64,000 nt of DNA from Shewanella donghaensis. GTDB lineage: Bacteria; Pseudomonadota; Gammaproteobacteria; Enterobacterales; Shewanellaceae. Of this stretch, positions 27,735-37,926 are shown one piece after another. Within the stretch, counting starts at the first letter, position 1. The number at the start of each line of letters is the position of its first letter. The stretch covers positions 806,001 through 870,000 of the forward strand of contig NZ_CP041783.1 in NCBI RefSeq assembly GCF_007567505.1, given 5' to 3'. The notes under the pieces are model-generated. The model did no database searches, was not told where the DNA came from, and saw nothing but the letters and a program-made list of their open reading frames with translations. Position numbers and translations under genes: made by a program.

Positions 27735-28349
27735 ATGAAACCAAGTACCTTTATGGCATGGATTACCCGCATGCCGTTATTAGAACGTTGGGCGTTAATG
27801 CATTGCTTTCAAAAAGAAAATGTATCTGAACACTGCCATCAAGTGGCGGTTATTGCTCACTTACTCGTGGTCATCAAAAATAAACGCTTCGGTGGTAATC
27901 TTAACCCTGAAAAAGCCGCAACCATTGCGCTGTATCACGAAGTATCTGAAACAAAACTCCAAGACATAAATTCGAATACCAAATATCATAGCCCTGAGTT
28001 TACTAAAGCATTTAAAAAGCTCGAGGACTTAGCTGAAAAGGAGTGTTTAGCCACCTTACCGGAAGACTTACGTGAAGAAATGGAACCGCTATTAGTACAA
28101 ACACAAGTGGATCCCGAATACAAAGCCATCGTAAAAGCCGCCGACATATTACAAGCCTACGTTAAAACCATGAATGAACTACGCTTTAATAATGATGAGT
28201 TTCATCATGTTAAAGATAATCTAGATAAAAAGTTAGCCCAAATGGAACAAGAGTTACCTGAGGTTAAGTGTTTTATCGATATATTTTTAGATAGCTGCAC
28301 ATCAACCTTAGATAAGTTGACTGAAAGCGAACTGAATAATGAGCAGTAA
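27735..28349 (+). CDS. yfbR: YfbR-like 5'-deoxynucleotidase with altered HD motif
   Basis: HD-domain phosphohydrolase related to E. coli YfbR, which removes phosphate from deoxynucleoside monophosphates. It has 204 residues and aligns end to end from memory: SEHCHQVAVIAH (metal His33), KNKRFGGN, ALYHEVSE and KAADILQAY (Asp137). The metal pair that gives the family its name, H68-D69, reads H68-E69 here (codons CAC GAA). The following substrate loop GDLPTPVKY is also changed to QDINSNTKY. The strong AAGGAGG site precedes ATG 27735. Activity may be altered or lost. The dGTPase gene follows after 10 bp, so both act in nucleotide pools. Confidence 0.88.
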   Translation: MKPSTFMAWITRMPLLERWALMHCFQKENVSEHCHQVAVIAHLLVVIKNKRFGGNLNPEKAATIALYHEVSETKLQDINSNTKYHSPEFTKAFKKLEDLAEKECLATLPEDLREEMEPLLVQTQVDPEYKAIVKAADILQAYVKTMNELRFNNDEFHHVKDNLDKKLAQMEQELPEVKCFIDIFLDSCTSTLDKLTESELNNEQ

Positions 28350-28359
28350 AGGATTATAA

Positions 28360-29772
28360 ATGTCAGACAATGAAATAAATAGCAGCTCTGTTACTGACGC
28401 CGACACTAGTGATTTAAACCTAACAACAACCGATCGGGTAAACCCATGGCATGAAAGACGTTTGGGTGAAGACAAAATGCGCCGTAACGATCATCGCAGT
28501 CCATTTCAGCGCGATAGAGCAAGAATCTTGCATTCCGCAGCTTTTCGTCGGCTCCAAGCTAAAACCCAGGTTCACGGAATTGGCATGAACGACTTCTTTA
28601 GAACCCGTTTAACCCATTCATTAGAAGTGTCACAGATAGGCACTGGTATCGCAGCGCAGTTAAAACGTAAATATCCTCACATTGATCCATTACTGGATTC
28701 AATGAGTTTAATTGAATCACTTTGTTTAGCCCATGATATTGGTCACCCACCTTTTGGCCACGGCGGCGAAGTTGCGCTAAATTACATGATGAGAAACCAC
28801 GGTGGTTTTGAAGGTAACGGCCAAACTTTCCGTATACTCGCTAGATTAGAGCCTTATACTGAATACTGGGGAATGAACCTCACCAGAAGAACATTATTAG
28901 GTATTCTCAAGTACCCTGCTTTATATTCAAATCTTCACGTAGACTTAGGCCATCCAGAAATCAGCAGTCATCGTAAATTAAGACCGTCGCAATGGCCATC
29001 GGTTAAAGGGTTATTCAATGATGATAAAGACATCTTTGATTGGGTACTTTCTGGCTTAAGTGTGAAAGATCGTAATCGTTTTATCAGTTATAAAAATAGC
29101 GCTATTGAGCACTATCCACACCATCGTACTCAATATAAATCGTTCGATTGCTCCATCATGGAGTTAGCAGATGATATCGCCTACGCAGTCCATGACTTAG
29201 AAGATGCCATCGTGATGGGCATTGTCACGCCAGCGCAATGGCAGCTAGATGTCGCAACACCGCTAAGCCAGAGTAATGACCAATGGTTAAAGGATGAATT
29301 TAGTACCATTGCAGATAAATTATTCTCTCATCAACACCATCTTCGAAAAGATGCCATTGGTACACTGGTTAATGGCTTCGTCACAGCAATCATCATAAAT
29401 GAAGACGATAAGTTTGAGGAGCCCCTTTTACGATTTAATGCGCAGTTAGAACCAGACTTTGCCATTGCTTTACATGTGCTTAAACAGTTTGTATTCAAGT
29501 ACGTTATTCGTAAACCTGAGATGCAAATATTGGAGTATAAAGGCCAACAAATCGTCATGGAGTTATTCGAAGCGTTTGAGTCAGATCCACAACGATTATT
29601 ACCGCTTAATACACAAGAGCGTTGGCAACATGCCCATGATAACAACCTTAATCCGATGCGCGTCATTGCTGACTACATATCAGGAATGACAGATGAGTTT
29701 GCCGGTAAACTGCACCAACAACTGTTTGGTCCTAAATCAGCTGGCATTTTTGAAATTAATCTTGAACGTTAA
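28360..29772 (+). CDS. dgt: dGTPase-family triphosphohydrolase
   Basis: Releases triphosphate from deoxynucleoside triphosphates, controlling dNTP pools. The HD-domain motifs are intact: [28 protein letters not shown] and [17 protein letters not shown]. The N-terminal [20 protein letters not shown] matches the Dgt family. 470 residues, close to the class found in Shewanella and Pseudomonas and slightly shorter than E. coli Dgt. It is co-directional with and 10 bp after the yfbR homologue. Confidence 0.92.
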   Translation: MSDNEINSSSVTDADTSDLNLTTTDRVNPWHERRLGEDKMRRNDHRSPFQRDRARILHSAAFRRLQAKTQVHGIGMNDFFRTRLTHSLEVSQIGTGIAAQLKRKYPHIDPLLDSMSLIESLCLAHDIGHPPFGHGGEVALNYMMRNHGGFEGNGQTFRILARLEPYTEYWGMNLTRRTLLGILKYPALYSNLHVDLGHPEISSHRKLRPSQWPSVKGLFNDDKDIFDWVLSGLSVKDRNRFISYKNSAIEHYPHHRTQYKSFDCSIMELADDIAYAVHDLEDAIVMGIVTPAQWQLDVATPLSQSNDQWLKDEFSTIADKLFSHQHHLRKDAIGTLVNGFVTAIIINEDDKFEEPLLRFNAQLEPDFAIALHVLKQFVFKYVIRKPEMQILEYKGQQIVMELFEAFESDPQRLLPLNTQERWQHAHDNNLNPMRVIADYISGMTDEFAGKLHQQLFGPKSAGIFEINLER

Positions 29773-29987
29773 CTGCCACTCACTGCATTAATGTTTGTTT
29801 ATCGATTTAGCCTTCACAGTATTATAAATATAATTCTGTAAAGGTTAGATCGGTTCTCAACTCCTTATAATCTTCATTTCACTAATGATTTAAATCCTCA
29901 TACTTTAGAACCTATCTGTTTGGTTTGGCATTATTTTCACTAATATTAAACATATCGCTGTCATACTTCATTTAGCTCACACCTTAC

Positions 29988-30002
29988 TGTAATAAAATTA
30001 CG
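29988..30002. promoter_or_regulatory. HexR-like operator upstream of adhE
   Basis: TGTAATAAAATTACG matches the reported Shewanella HexR palindrome TGTAAT-N3-ATTACA at 11 of 12 defined bases. It lies about 150 bp upstream of adhE. hexR itself is in this window. Confidence 0.65.
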
Positions 30003-30015
30003 GTTTTATACAAAT

Positions 30016-30031
30016 TGTGCTGTCGATCACG
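30016..30031. promoter_or_regulatory. CRP-like site upstream of adhE
   Basis: TGTGCTGTCGATCACG keeps eight of ten bases of TGTGA-N6-TCACA. In Shewanella, CRP activates many anaerobic genes, which would suit adhE. One site read by eye is weak evidence. Confidence 0.4.
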
Positions 30032-30154
30032 ACATTAATGCCTCTAAAGAGGTAATTTTATAACATAAGTACAATTGATAAGTCGTAGCAATATTTAGAT
30101 TACCGAGAGTTGTTAATTAAAACTATTTAGTTAACAATTTTTAAGGAACTGATT

Positions 30155-32767
30155 ATGAAAGTCACGAATACTGAGCAACTCAACAATTTAGTTGAACGTG
30201 TCGCCAAGGCTCAAAAAGAATTTTCAACGTTTGATCAACAGCAGGTTGATAAAATATTTCGCGCAGCTGCGCTTGCAGCAACAGATGCCCGTATTGCCTT
30301 GGCTAAGATGGCAGCATCTGAAACTAAAATGGGTTTACTAGAAGATAAAGTGATTAAAAACCATTTTGCATCAGAGTATATCTACAACAAATATAAAGAT
30401 GATAAAACCTGTGGCATCATCGCTGAAGATGTCACGTTTGGTACTATCACTATTGCTGAACCTGTCGGGATTATTTGCGGTATTGTGCCAACAACCAACC
30501 CAACTTCAACAGCAATTTTCAAAGCATTAATCAGTCTAAAAACCCGTAATGGTATCATCTTCTCGCCACATCCAAGGGCGAAACAATCAACCACCACCGC
30601 AGCACGTATTGTTTTAGACGCTGCTATTGCAGCTGGTGCACCGAAAGATATTATTGGTTGGATTGATGAGCCTTCAGTTGCACTATCAAATCAATTAATG
30701 ACCCATGACAGCATTAACTTAATCTTAGCCACTGGTGGCCCAGGTATGGTCAAAGCGGCATATTCTTCTGGTAAGCCGGCAATTGGTGTAGGCGCAGGTA
30801 ATACACCTATTGTCATTGATGAGACTGCGGATATAAAACGCGCAGTTAGCTCAATATTAATGTCTAAAACATTTGATTACGGCGTGGTATGTGCTTCAGA
30901 ACAAGCAGTTGTTGTCGTTGATAGCATCTATGAGCAAGTAAAAGAACGTTTTGCCAGTCACGGTGGTTATATTCTGTCAGTGGCTGAAACAGCTGCAATG
31001 CAAAGTGTCATTATCAAAAATGGTGGTTTAAACGCTGACATCGTTGGTCAAAGTGCGCCAACCATTGCCAAAATGGCCGGGATTGATGTACCAAGCTGGA
31101 CTAAGGTATTGATTGGTGAAGTAACTGATATCAATGAAGCAGAAGCCTTTGCCCATGAAAAATTATCACCGCTTTTAGGTATGTATCGAGCAATCGATTT
31201 TAATGATGCAATGGATCAAGCAGAAGCCTTGGTTACCCTAGGTGGTATCGGCCATACATCAGGTTTATACACCGACCAAGATGGACAAGTCGAACGCGTA
31301 AAAGCATTTGGTTTTAGAATGAAAACCGCCCGTATCTTAATCAACACTCCAGCTTCTCAAGGTGGTATTGGTGACTTATATAACTTCAAACTAGCACCTT
31401 CACTAACTTTAGGTTGTGGTTCTTGGGGTGGTAACTCTATTTCAGAAAACGTGGGACCAAGCCACTTAATCAATAAGAAAACTGTCGCTAAAAGGGCTGA
31501 AAATATGTTGTGGCATAAACTTCCATCTTCAATCTATTTCCGCCGCGGTAGCTTACCGATTGCACTAGAAGAGTTATCGACTAAAAAACGTGCATTAATC
31601 GTTACCGACAAGTTTTTATTCAATAACGGTTACTGTGACGAAACCATTAAAATATTAAAAGCTCAGGGTGTTGAAACTGAAGTATTTTATGACGTTGAAG
31701 CGGATCCTACTTTAGCCATAGTAAAACAAGGGGCTAAAGTGGCTCAAAGTTTCCAACCTGATGTAATTATTGCATTAGGTGGTGGCTCACCAATGGATGC
31801 AGCTAAAATCATTTGGGTTTTATACGAGCATCCAGAAGTTGATTTTGCAGATTTAGCACTACGCTTTATGGATATTCGTAAACGTATTTATAAGTTCCCC
31901 AAATTAGGTGTTAAAGCGCAAATGGTAGCTATTCCTACCACTTCAGGAACGGGTTCTGAAGTCACGCCATTTGCCGTAGTGACAGATGAAGTCACTGGTA
32001 TGAAGTATCCAATTGCTGACTATCAACTTACACCTAACATGGCAATTGTTGATCCTAACCTTGTGATGGATATGCCTAAATCATTAACGGCTTTTGGTGG
32101 TATTGATGCGATAACTCACGCACTAGAAGCTTATGTTAGCGTCATGGCCAATGAGTTTAGTGATGGCCAAGCTTTACAGGCATTGGATTTATTATGTAAG
32201 TATCTTCCAGATGCTTATGAACATGGCGCTAAAGCCCCTGTTGCCCGTGAAAAAGTTCATAACGGCGCCACAATAGCAGGTATTGCTTTTGCTAATGCAT
32301 TCTTAGGTATTTGCCACTCAATGGCTCACAAACTTGGCGCTGAATTCCATTTAGCCCACGGTCTAGCCAATGCATTGTTAATCAGTAACGTTATTCGTTT
32401 TAACGCAACTGACATGCCGACTAAACAGGCTTCGTTCAGTCAATATGATCGTCCTAAAGCATTGTGTCGTTATGCCACAATTGCCGAAACATTAAAACTT
32501 GATGGTATTGACTCAGCAACAACTGACAAAGAAAAAGTCGAGTTACTGATTGGTAAAATTGATGAGTTGAAAACCGCTGTCGGTATTCCCGCTTCTATAC
32601 AAGAAGCCGGTGTTAATGAAGCTGATTTCTTAGCTAAATTAGATGAATTAGCTGAACATGCCTTTGACGACCAATGTACAGGTGCAAATCCAAGGTTCCC
32701 ATTAATTAGCGAGCTAAAACAAATCTTGTTAGATAGTTTTTACGGTAATACTTATCAAGATAAGTAG
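30155..32767 (+). CDS. adhE: Bifunctional aldehyde/alcohol dehydrogenase AdhE
   Basis: Reduces acetyl-CoA to acetaldehyde and then ethanol, regenerating NAD+ during anaerobic growth; the enzyme forms helical spirosomes. The N-terminal aldehyde dehydrogenase half has the catalytic C246 in [11 protein letters not shown]. The C-terminal iron alcohol dehydrogenase half has [24 protein letters not shown] and [17 protein letters not shown], supplying the iron ligands. 870 residues, full length. AAGGAA precedes the ATG. A monocistronic gene, with a terminator downstream and likely HexR/CRP control upstream. Confidence 0.96.
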   Translation: MKVTNTEQLNNLVERVAKAQKEFSTFDQQQVDKIFRAAALAATDARIALAKMAASETKMGLLEDKVIKNHFASEYIYNKYKDDKTCGIIAEDVTFGTITIAEPVGIICGIVPTTNPTSTAIFKALISLKTRNGIIFSPHPRAKQSTTTAARIVLDAAIAAGAPKDIIGWIDEPSVALSNQLMTHDSINLILATGGPGMVKAAYSSGKPAIGVGAGNTPIVIDETADIKRAVSSILMSKTFDYGVVCASEQAVVVVDSIYEQVKERFASHGGYILSVAETAAMQSVIIKNGGLNADIVGQSAPTIAKMAGIDVPSWTKVLIGEVTDINEAEAFAHEKLSPLLGMYRAIDFNDAMDQAEALVTLGGIGHTSGLYTDQDGQVERVKAFGFRMKTARILINTPASQGGIGDLYNFKLAPSLTLGCGSWGGNSISENVGPSHLINKKTVAKRAENMLWHKLPSSIYFRRGSLPIALEELSTKKRALIVTDKFLFNNGYCDETIKILKAQGVETEVFYDVEADPTLAIVKQGAKVAQSFQPDVIIALGGGSPMDAAKIIWVLYEHPEVDFADLALRFMDIRKRIYKFPKLGVKAQMVAIPTTSGTGSEVTPFAVVTDEVTGMKYPIADYQLTPNMAIVDPNLVMDMPKSLTAFGGIDAITHALEAYVSVMANEFSDGQALQALDLLCKYLPDAYEHGAKAPVAREKVHNGATIAGIAFANAFLGICHSMAHKLGAEFHLAHGLANALLISNVIRFNATDMPTKQASFSQYDRPKALCRYATIAETLKLDGIDSATTDKEKVELLIGKIDELKTAVGIPASIQEAGVNEADFLAKLDELAEHAFDDQCTGANPRFPLISELKQILLDSFYGNTYQDK

Positions 32768-32822
32768 ACGTTAAACCAGAGCCCTAAAATCTTGGTTAAA
32801 CACCCTGCTAAATGCTGATTTT

Positions 32823-32880
32823 AAAAACGCTTTTCATTTCATAACAGCTGTAGCTAATTGAAATTGATAAGCGTTTTTTT
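32823..32880 (+). terminator. Terminator after adhE
   Basis: AAAAACGCTT at 32823-32832 pairs with AAGCGTTTTT at 32869-32878. An inner TTTCA/TGAAA pairing and a small ACAGCTGT palindrome lie in the large loop. It ends in T7. Confidence 0.75.
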
Positions 32881-32994
32881 ATATCTAGTTAACGAGTTCT
32901 AAAGTAAAGCGGTCTAGGTATATGAAGCCCAGATTAGATAAATCATTTACCGCAGAGTTTGTGTTATTTTTAACGGCTGTGCACTTAAATGAAG

Positions 32995-33033
32995 ATCAAA
33001 AAAAAGCAGCTATATTTTAGCTGCTTTTTTGAT
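32995..33033. terminator. Terminator for the flavoprotein gene (bidirectional)
   Basis: A stem of ATC, eight A residues and GCAGCTA faces TAGCTGC, six T residues and GAT around a short AT loop. It reads as a terminator on both strands and probably serves the minus-strand gene ending at 33110. Confidence 0.85.
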
Positions 33034-33109
33034 TTGGAGGCTGATTAACTTTTACTAATAAACTATTAATAATCAACTTTTACTAATTAACTGCTGCCAG
33101 TAATTATTG

Positions 33110-34729
33110 CTAACTAAGCTCAAGTTGCTTAATCATCTCTAATGCCACAGCTTCAGCAATACTGATACCGTCAATCCCAGCTGACAAAATCCCGCCAGCA
33201 TAACCCGCACCTTCGCCTGCTGGGTATAAACCTTTCGTATTGATACTTTGGTAATCTGCACCACGCTTTATCTGAATAGGTGAAGAAGTACGCGTTTCTA
33301 CGCCAGTTAACATGGCATCTTTACTGTCAAAACCACGAATTTTCTTACCAAATGCAGGAATAGCTTCGCGAATTGCATCAATGGCAAATTCTGGAAGTGC
33401 AGCACTTAAATCAGTCATTTTCACATTTGGTTTATAAGAAGGTTCAACATTTTCAAACGGTTTACCATCACCTGCGGCTAAAAAGTCGCCGACCATTTGT
33501 GCTGGTGCATCATAATTACTGCCGCCCATAACATAAGCATTGCGCTCTAATTTACGTTGCAACGCAACACCTTGCATTGGGTCATTATCAAAATCACTTG
33601 GATCAATCCCTACTACAATTGCGCTATTTGCGTTTCGTTCACTACGCGAATATTGGCTCATGCCGTTGGTCACGACTGCGTGTTCTTCAGAGGTTGCCGC
33701 AACAACAACGCCACCAGGGCACATACAAAAACTGTAAACACTGCGGCCACTTTTACAATGATGTACTAATTTGTAATCAGCAGCGCCCAGCATTGGATGA
33801 CCCGCATTAACACCAAAACGGTCTTTATCAATCATGGCTTGCTTATGCTCAATACGAAAGCCAATCGAAAATGACTGCGCCTGCATATAGACGCCTTGAT
33901 CATGTAACATTTGGAAGGTATCACGGGCACTGTGGCCAATTGCGGCGATGACATGTTTTGAATGCAGCACGTCACCATTTCTTAGAGTGACACCAGTGAC
34001 TTGACGATCAGTAATATTGATTTGATCGACACGGGTTTCAAAACGGACTTCACCACCCAATCGAATGATTTCGCTGCGCATTTTCTCAACCATGGTTACT
34101 AATTTAAAAGTACCGATATGCGGCTTGCTTACATATATAATTTCAGCAGGCGCGCCTGCTGCAACAAATTCTTGTTTTACTTTTAGGCCTTTAAAGCCAG
34201 GGTCTTTAACTTGGCTGTATAACTTACCATCCGAAAACGTCCCTGCTCCACCTTCACCAAATTGTACATTAGATTCGGTATTAAGCTCACTGGTTCGCCA
34301 AAAACGGAAAGTATCTTTAGCACGTTCGTGAACTGATTTACCGCGCTCTAAAATAATCGGTTTAAAACCCATTTGCGCTAATATCAGTCCCACGAATAAT
34401 CCACATGGCCCCATCCCGATAACGACTGGACGTTCAGTAATTCCTTCAGGTGCAGTGGCGACGTATTTATAATCGGTGTCAGGAGACACTCGGACATTCT
34501 GGTCATCAACAAACGACGCTAACAAAGACGTTTCTTCTACGTCGGTTAACGTGACATCCAAAGTATAAATTAGGGAGATTAAATTCTTTTTCCTAGCATC
34601 GTAACCACGCTTAAACACATGTATTTTAACAAGCTGCTCTGCTGTGATAGAGAGCTTTTGCAATACAAACTCTTGCAACGCATCTTCATTATGGTCGAGA
34701 GGCAATTTTACTTGGTTTAAACGGATCAT
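33110..34729 (-). CDS. FAD-dependent dehydrogenase (COG2509 type)
   Basis: A 539-residue flavoprotein of the uncharacterised COG2509 group. After an N-terminal 95-residue domain typical of the family (MIRLNQVKLPLDH...YDARKK), a Rossmann FAD site reads VIGMGPCGLFVGLILAQMG (about 103-121). FGEGGAGTFSDGKL and the C-terminal GEGAGYAGGILSAGIDGI are further family blocks. Function unknown; some relatives are thought to act in redox reactions of tRNA or quinones, but that is not shown. Strong homology across bacteria suggests a housekeeping role. A perfect 14-bp palindrome lies 127 bp upstream. Confidence 0.85.
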   Translation of the reverse strand: MIRLNQVKLPLDHNEDALQEFVLQKLSITAEQLVKIHVFKRGYDARKKNLISLIYTLDVTLTDVEETSLLASFVDDQNVRVSPDTDYKYVATAPEGITERPVVIGMGPCGLFVGLILAQMGFKPIILERGKSVHERAKDTFRFWRTSELNTESNVQFGEGGAGTFSDGKLYSQVKDPGFKGLKVKQEFVAAGAPAEIIYVSKPHIGTFKLVTMVEKMRSEIIRLGGEVRFETRVDQINITDRQVTGVTLRNGDVLHSKHVIAAIGHSARDTFQMLHDQGVYMQAQSFSIGFRIEHKQAMIDKDRFGVNAGHPMLGAADYKLVHHCKSGRSVYSFCMCPGGVVVAATSEEHAVVTNGMSQYSRSERNANSAIVVGIDPSDFDNDPMQGVALQRKLERNAYVMGGSNYDAPAQMVGDFLAAGDGKPFENVEPSYKPNVKMTDLSAALPEFAIDAIREAIPAFGKKIRGFDSKDAMLTGVETRTSSPIQIKRGADYQSINTKGLYPAGEGAGYAGGILSAGIDGISIAEAVALEMIKQLELS

Positions 34730-35121
34730 GATTTACCTAAAAAGAGACTTAAAAAACAGCGCGTAGTTTACGTGATTTAACCTCAAAATGAAATTATCTA
34801 TTGATGTTATATCTCATTAACTCTTTATCAATTAAGTGGAATAAAAAAATAAAACAGTTCACGTGAACTTGTCAAACAAAGCCTTTTATCACCACTATCT
34901 GTAACGAGAGTATGTGGTTAATATCGCAACAATTTCCATTTAGCATTCTTGATTAGGAATAACACCTTGTCACACATTATTTTATAAAGTTTAATAACAG
35001 GCGCTTAAAGTGTTACGACCCTAGTGAGTTACGGTTTTTAAGGTAGTCGTGAGAATGATGTTGAATACCAGCAATATCACAGTTCCCTCGTTACCATTAC
35101 ATTTCTGTTCAAGGATTGAGC
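34730..35121. other. Intergenic region upstream of two divergent genes
   Basis: About 390 bases between the COG2509 gene and the sialidase-like gene. The only clear structure is the palindrome at 34856-34869. Promoters for both directions presumably lie here, but I could not place them with confidence. Confidence 0.4.
34856..34869. promoter_or_regulatory. Perfect 14-bp palindrome, likely operator
   Basis: AGTTCACGTGAACT is fully self-complementary and lies in the intergenic region 127 bp upstream of the COG2509 gene. Its regulator is unknown. Confidence 0.4.
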
Positions 35122-36248
35122 ATGACTATCAAAACATCAAACCCTATTAAACGCTTCTACAGCCTAGTCTGTCTTGGGGCTGTGTTTTTATCCGTTGATT
35201 GTTACTCTAATGAAGTTCCGCTCACTAAAGCAGATATTCATCGAATAGAGTATCCTTCTGGAATACAGTTCATGAGTAGCATAATCTCATCTGATGAATC
35301 CATAGTCCTCGTTTATGAGCATTTTGACGATTATGATTGAAGAGCGGAGAGCTCAGATATAGTCAATTAAACTTAAACCCCCAAGGTATTGGGTCAACAA
35401 CACCACAAGCTGTTCATTTTAATAATGAAGAAACGCCCCTAATTCGCACTGGGGTAAGTCTGATAAAAATAGATAATGTTGAGTGCTTGTATTTTGTTGA
35501 AACTAATACCACATATTTCAAACCCACAACCCTCTATAGAGCACAATGGAAAAACAATAAACTCATTGATAAACAGAAACTTTCATTGCCAATCCCCATA
35601 GCAGCGTCAAGTGATACCAAATGGTATTTACTTAATAGTGGTAAAATAGCAATGGTATACCGTTCTAAACCGTATTCAGGTTGTTGTCAGCTGCTGTTTA
35701 GTACGAGTGATGACGGTATACATTTTAAATCGCCCATCGACATAGGCAGTGGTGGCGCAATGCCCGCAATGGCTACATTCTCATCTAACGATATTATTTA
35801 TACATTCCAGACGCGATTTGTCAGTGAAAAAACCAGTACAGATGGACAAGCATTATCAGTGATGAAAACGCATTTTAGACTGTCTTCAGATAACGGTATT
35901 CATTGGAGCAAAGCTTACCCCATCACCTCCAGAGTCGAAGCCGTTCATGATGCTAAGCCCATACAACGCAACGATGGCAATGTTGATGTCTATTATTCTT
36001 CCGTTGATAGCACTGAAAACGATTCTTTTACATTATGGAGAAGATGCGTTTCACCTGCTGGGCGATTAGGCGATGAAGAATTAGTCATTAATCAGAACGT
36101 TGGCAACATTGCCAAAGTATCAGTACACAGGTTAACTGATACTTCATTGCTAATTACATTTGTTGAACAAGGGCAAGTATATTCTGAAGGGGATCATAAT
36201 CTTCATACAGCATGGGTTGTGAAAGATGCAGTATGCAACCTAAACTAA
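35122..36248 (+). pseudogene. Sialidase/BNR-like exported protein, frameshifted
   Basis: Two frames join into one sensible protein. From ATG 35122 (AAGGA six bases upstream) the first gives a Sec signal (FYSLVCLGAVFLSVDCYS) and a propeller start, and stops at 35338-35340 after EHFDDYD. The second continues directly with KSGELRYSQL and runs to 36248. A single missing base at the TGA (TGG AAG would give DWKSGEL) would restore one frame of about 375 residues. The downstream part has two Asp-box-like turns (STSDDGIHF and SSDNGIHWS), typical of sialidase propellers. Either the gene is inactivated or the base is a sequencing error. The second frame has no ATG or ribosome site of its own, only a TTG at 35337. 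Confidence 0.7.
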
Positions 36249-36310
36249 TATTCGCTTATAGGTCGTTAAAACAGCAATGAGCAATTACAACATTTCAATA
36301 TAAAGGTACA

Positions 36311-36880
36311 ATGATGCAGCGTAGAACATTCTTAAAAAAGCTCGCAAAGACAAGTGTAGTAATAGGTACTGGACTAACTGTTGCAGGTACTATCAGTTGG
36401 TTTAGTATAGATGCACCATCTAAACCCTTGACAGTAGACCATCTGTTGTCACAGTTAGATGGTCTACTTAATACGGCAAACCAATCGCAGAACTTAATAA
36501 CAAAGTCACAAGACTGGGATTTATCCCAAATATTTACTCACTGTGCCCAGAGTGTTGAATATTCTATGTCAGGCTACCCACAACATAAGTCTGAATTGTT
36601 TAAACAAACTGTTGGCCCGACTGTTTTTTCGATATTTGCAGCAAAAGGCAGAATGACGCATAACTTATCAGACCCCATACCCGGTGCACCTTTAACGATA
36701 AAAAAGCCTCTTTATTTACCCGCGCTTAAACGTTTACAGCAATCACTGATTGATTTTCAACGTTATGAAGCAGAGTTAAAACCTCATTTTGCTTATGGTC
36801 AACTTTCAAAACAAGAATACGCCCTTGCCCATGTAATGCATTTCAATAACCATATGCAGCAAATCAGTCGTGTTAGCTAA
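36311..36880 (+). CDS. DUF1569 family protein with Tat signal
   Basis: A 189-residue protein with twin-arginine signal QRRTFLKKLAKTSVVIGTGL, followed by a DUF1569-like helical domain (KSQDWDLSQIFTHCAQSVEYSMSGYP, then a His-containing end with ALAHVMHFNNHMQQI). DUF1569 is related to DinB-like four-helix bundles that may bind metal. ATG 36311 and 36314 are both possible; AAAGG fits 36314 slightly better. Its last 8 bp overlap the end of the convergent membrane-protein gene. The role is unknown. Confidence 0.78.
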   Translation: MMQRRTFLKKLAKTSVVIGTGLTVAGTISWFSIDAPSKPLTVDHLLSQLDGLLNTANQSQNLITKSQDWDLSQIFTHCAQSVEYSMSGYPQHKSELFKQTVGPTVFSIFAAKGRMTHNLSDPIPGAPLTIKKPLYLPALKRLQQSLIDFQRYEAELKPHFAYGQLSKQEYALAHVMHFNNHMQQISRVS

Positions 36881-37898
36881 GCGAAATTGATTCATTAGAC
36901 AATGCTTGAATGAGTGCATTGGGATTATCAACGCCAATAAAAACAGATTTAACATTAGCTATAGGCACAACTAAATTTATTTTCACATTGGGAACACCTG
37001 AAAAGTTAAACCGTTTGAGCCCTTCTGCTCTTCTAACCCTTTCAGAATTCAACTCGACACTTTGGATATTATTTAACTTAATGGAATAACAATTAAACAC
37101 TCCGTAACGGATATGTAATTGTCGTTCATAACATCCCACACTATTATTTTTATGTGAAATACTGATTGGCCTACGTGACATGGCTCTGTATTCAGCAATA
37201 AAGAAAACTAAACTAAATAGCGTTAAACCCGTAACGATATTGGCTGTTAGAGATGAGAATATAAAATGAATAACGATGTGCATTAAGGGTATTTCAAACG
37301 CTATCATCATGATGAAACCAAAGGCATTGGACTGATTATCATCTTTTTTATGATAGCTAAACTTTACCTCACCGCGATAAGAACTTGCATTAATTAAATG
37401 GGCACAAAGAAAAAAGCTCCAAACCCTGACTTCAAAAGCGACAATGGTCGCAATGATTGAATCACCGAATAAACCTTTGATTGAATTATCGATTGCTATA
37501 TCCGGGTCTTCTCCAGATTTTAGTGCTGTTTTGATTGCCAATAGCACACAAGCAATTGAAACAAGCTCAATTAATATAAATCCGCCAATTAATAGATAAC
37601 GTATTTGAGTTAAATATGGCCATATAAGTTGATTTTTGGCGGGTATGATATAACTGCCAAGCAATATTAACAGTGCAAAATAGCCAAGAGACTTAACGAA
37701 CGCTAACTTTTTTGATTTTAAGCAGTAAAAACAAACCAAGGGTAATGTGATTAAGCCATCGATTAACATTAACCAATCGAATTGAGCTGCACCATAATCG
37801 TTAATCCACAAATCATATTTAAAGAATATTATCCAGGCTGCGCTAACGCATATCAGGCTGATAAAGGGAGCTTTACTCTTTAATTTATCTAGTTGCAT
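36873..37898 (-). CDS. Hypothetical multi-pass membrane protein
   Basis: 341 residues that I do not recognise. About six hydrophobic segments can be seen (near 12-27, 42-58, 68-85, 103-123, 192-212 and 216-235). They are followed by a soluble C-terminal part of about 100 residues (SISHKNNSVGCYERQLHIRY onward) whose strand pattern is like a PH/bPH-type domain. No enzyme motif was found. It overlaps the end of the DUF1569 gene by 8 bp and lies 28 bp downstream of the methyltransferase gene, so those two may form a unit. Confidence 0.6.
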   Translation of the reverse strand: MQLDKLKSKAPFISLICVSAAWIIFFKYDLWINDYGAAQFDWLMLIDGLITLPLVCFYCLKSKKLAFVKSLGYFALLILLGSYIIPAKNQLIWPYLTQIRYLLIGGFILIELVSIACVLLAIKTALKSGEDPDIAIDNSIKGLFGDSIIATIVAFEVRVWSFFLCAHLINASSYRGEVKFSYHKKDDNQSNAFGFIMMIAFEIPLMHIVIHFIFSSLTANIVTGLTLFSLVFFIAEYRAMSRRPISISHKNNSVGCYERQLHIRYGVFNCYSIKLNNIQSVELNSERVRRAEGLKRFNFSGVPNVKINLVVPIANVKSVFIGVDNPNALIQALSNESISLS

Positions 37899-37926
37899 AT
37901 GATATCTCCCATTTTAAGACAGCAAA

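Larger units (their letters stand above)
29773..30154. other. Regulatory intergenic region upstream of adhE
   Basis: About 380 bases with no gene. It contains a HexR-like operator (29988-30002) and a CRP-like site (30016-30031), only 13 bp apart. The remainder is AT-rich. Confidence 0.6.
32768..33109. other. Intergenic region between adhE and the flavoprotein gene
   Basis: About 340 bases with two terminators (32823-32880 and 32995-33033), one for each of the two convergent genes. No coding frame was seen. Confidence 0.5.
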
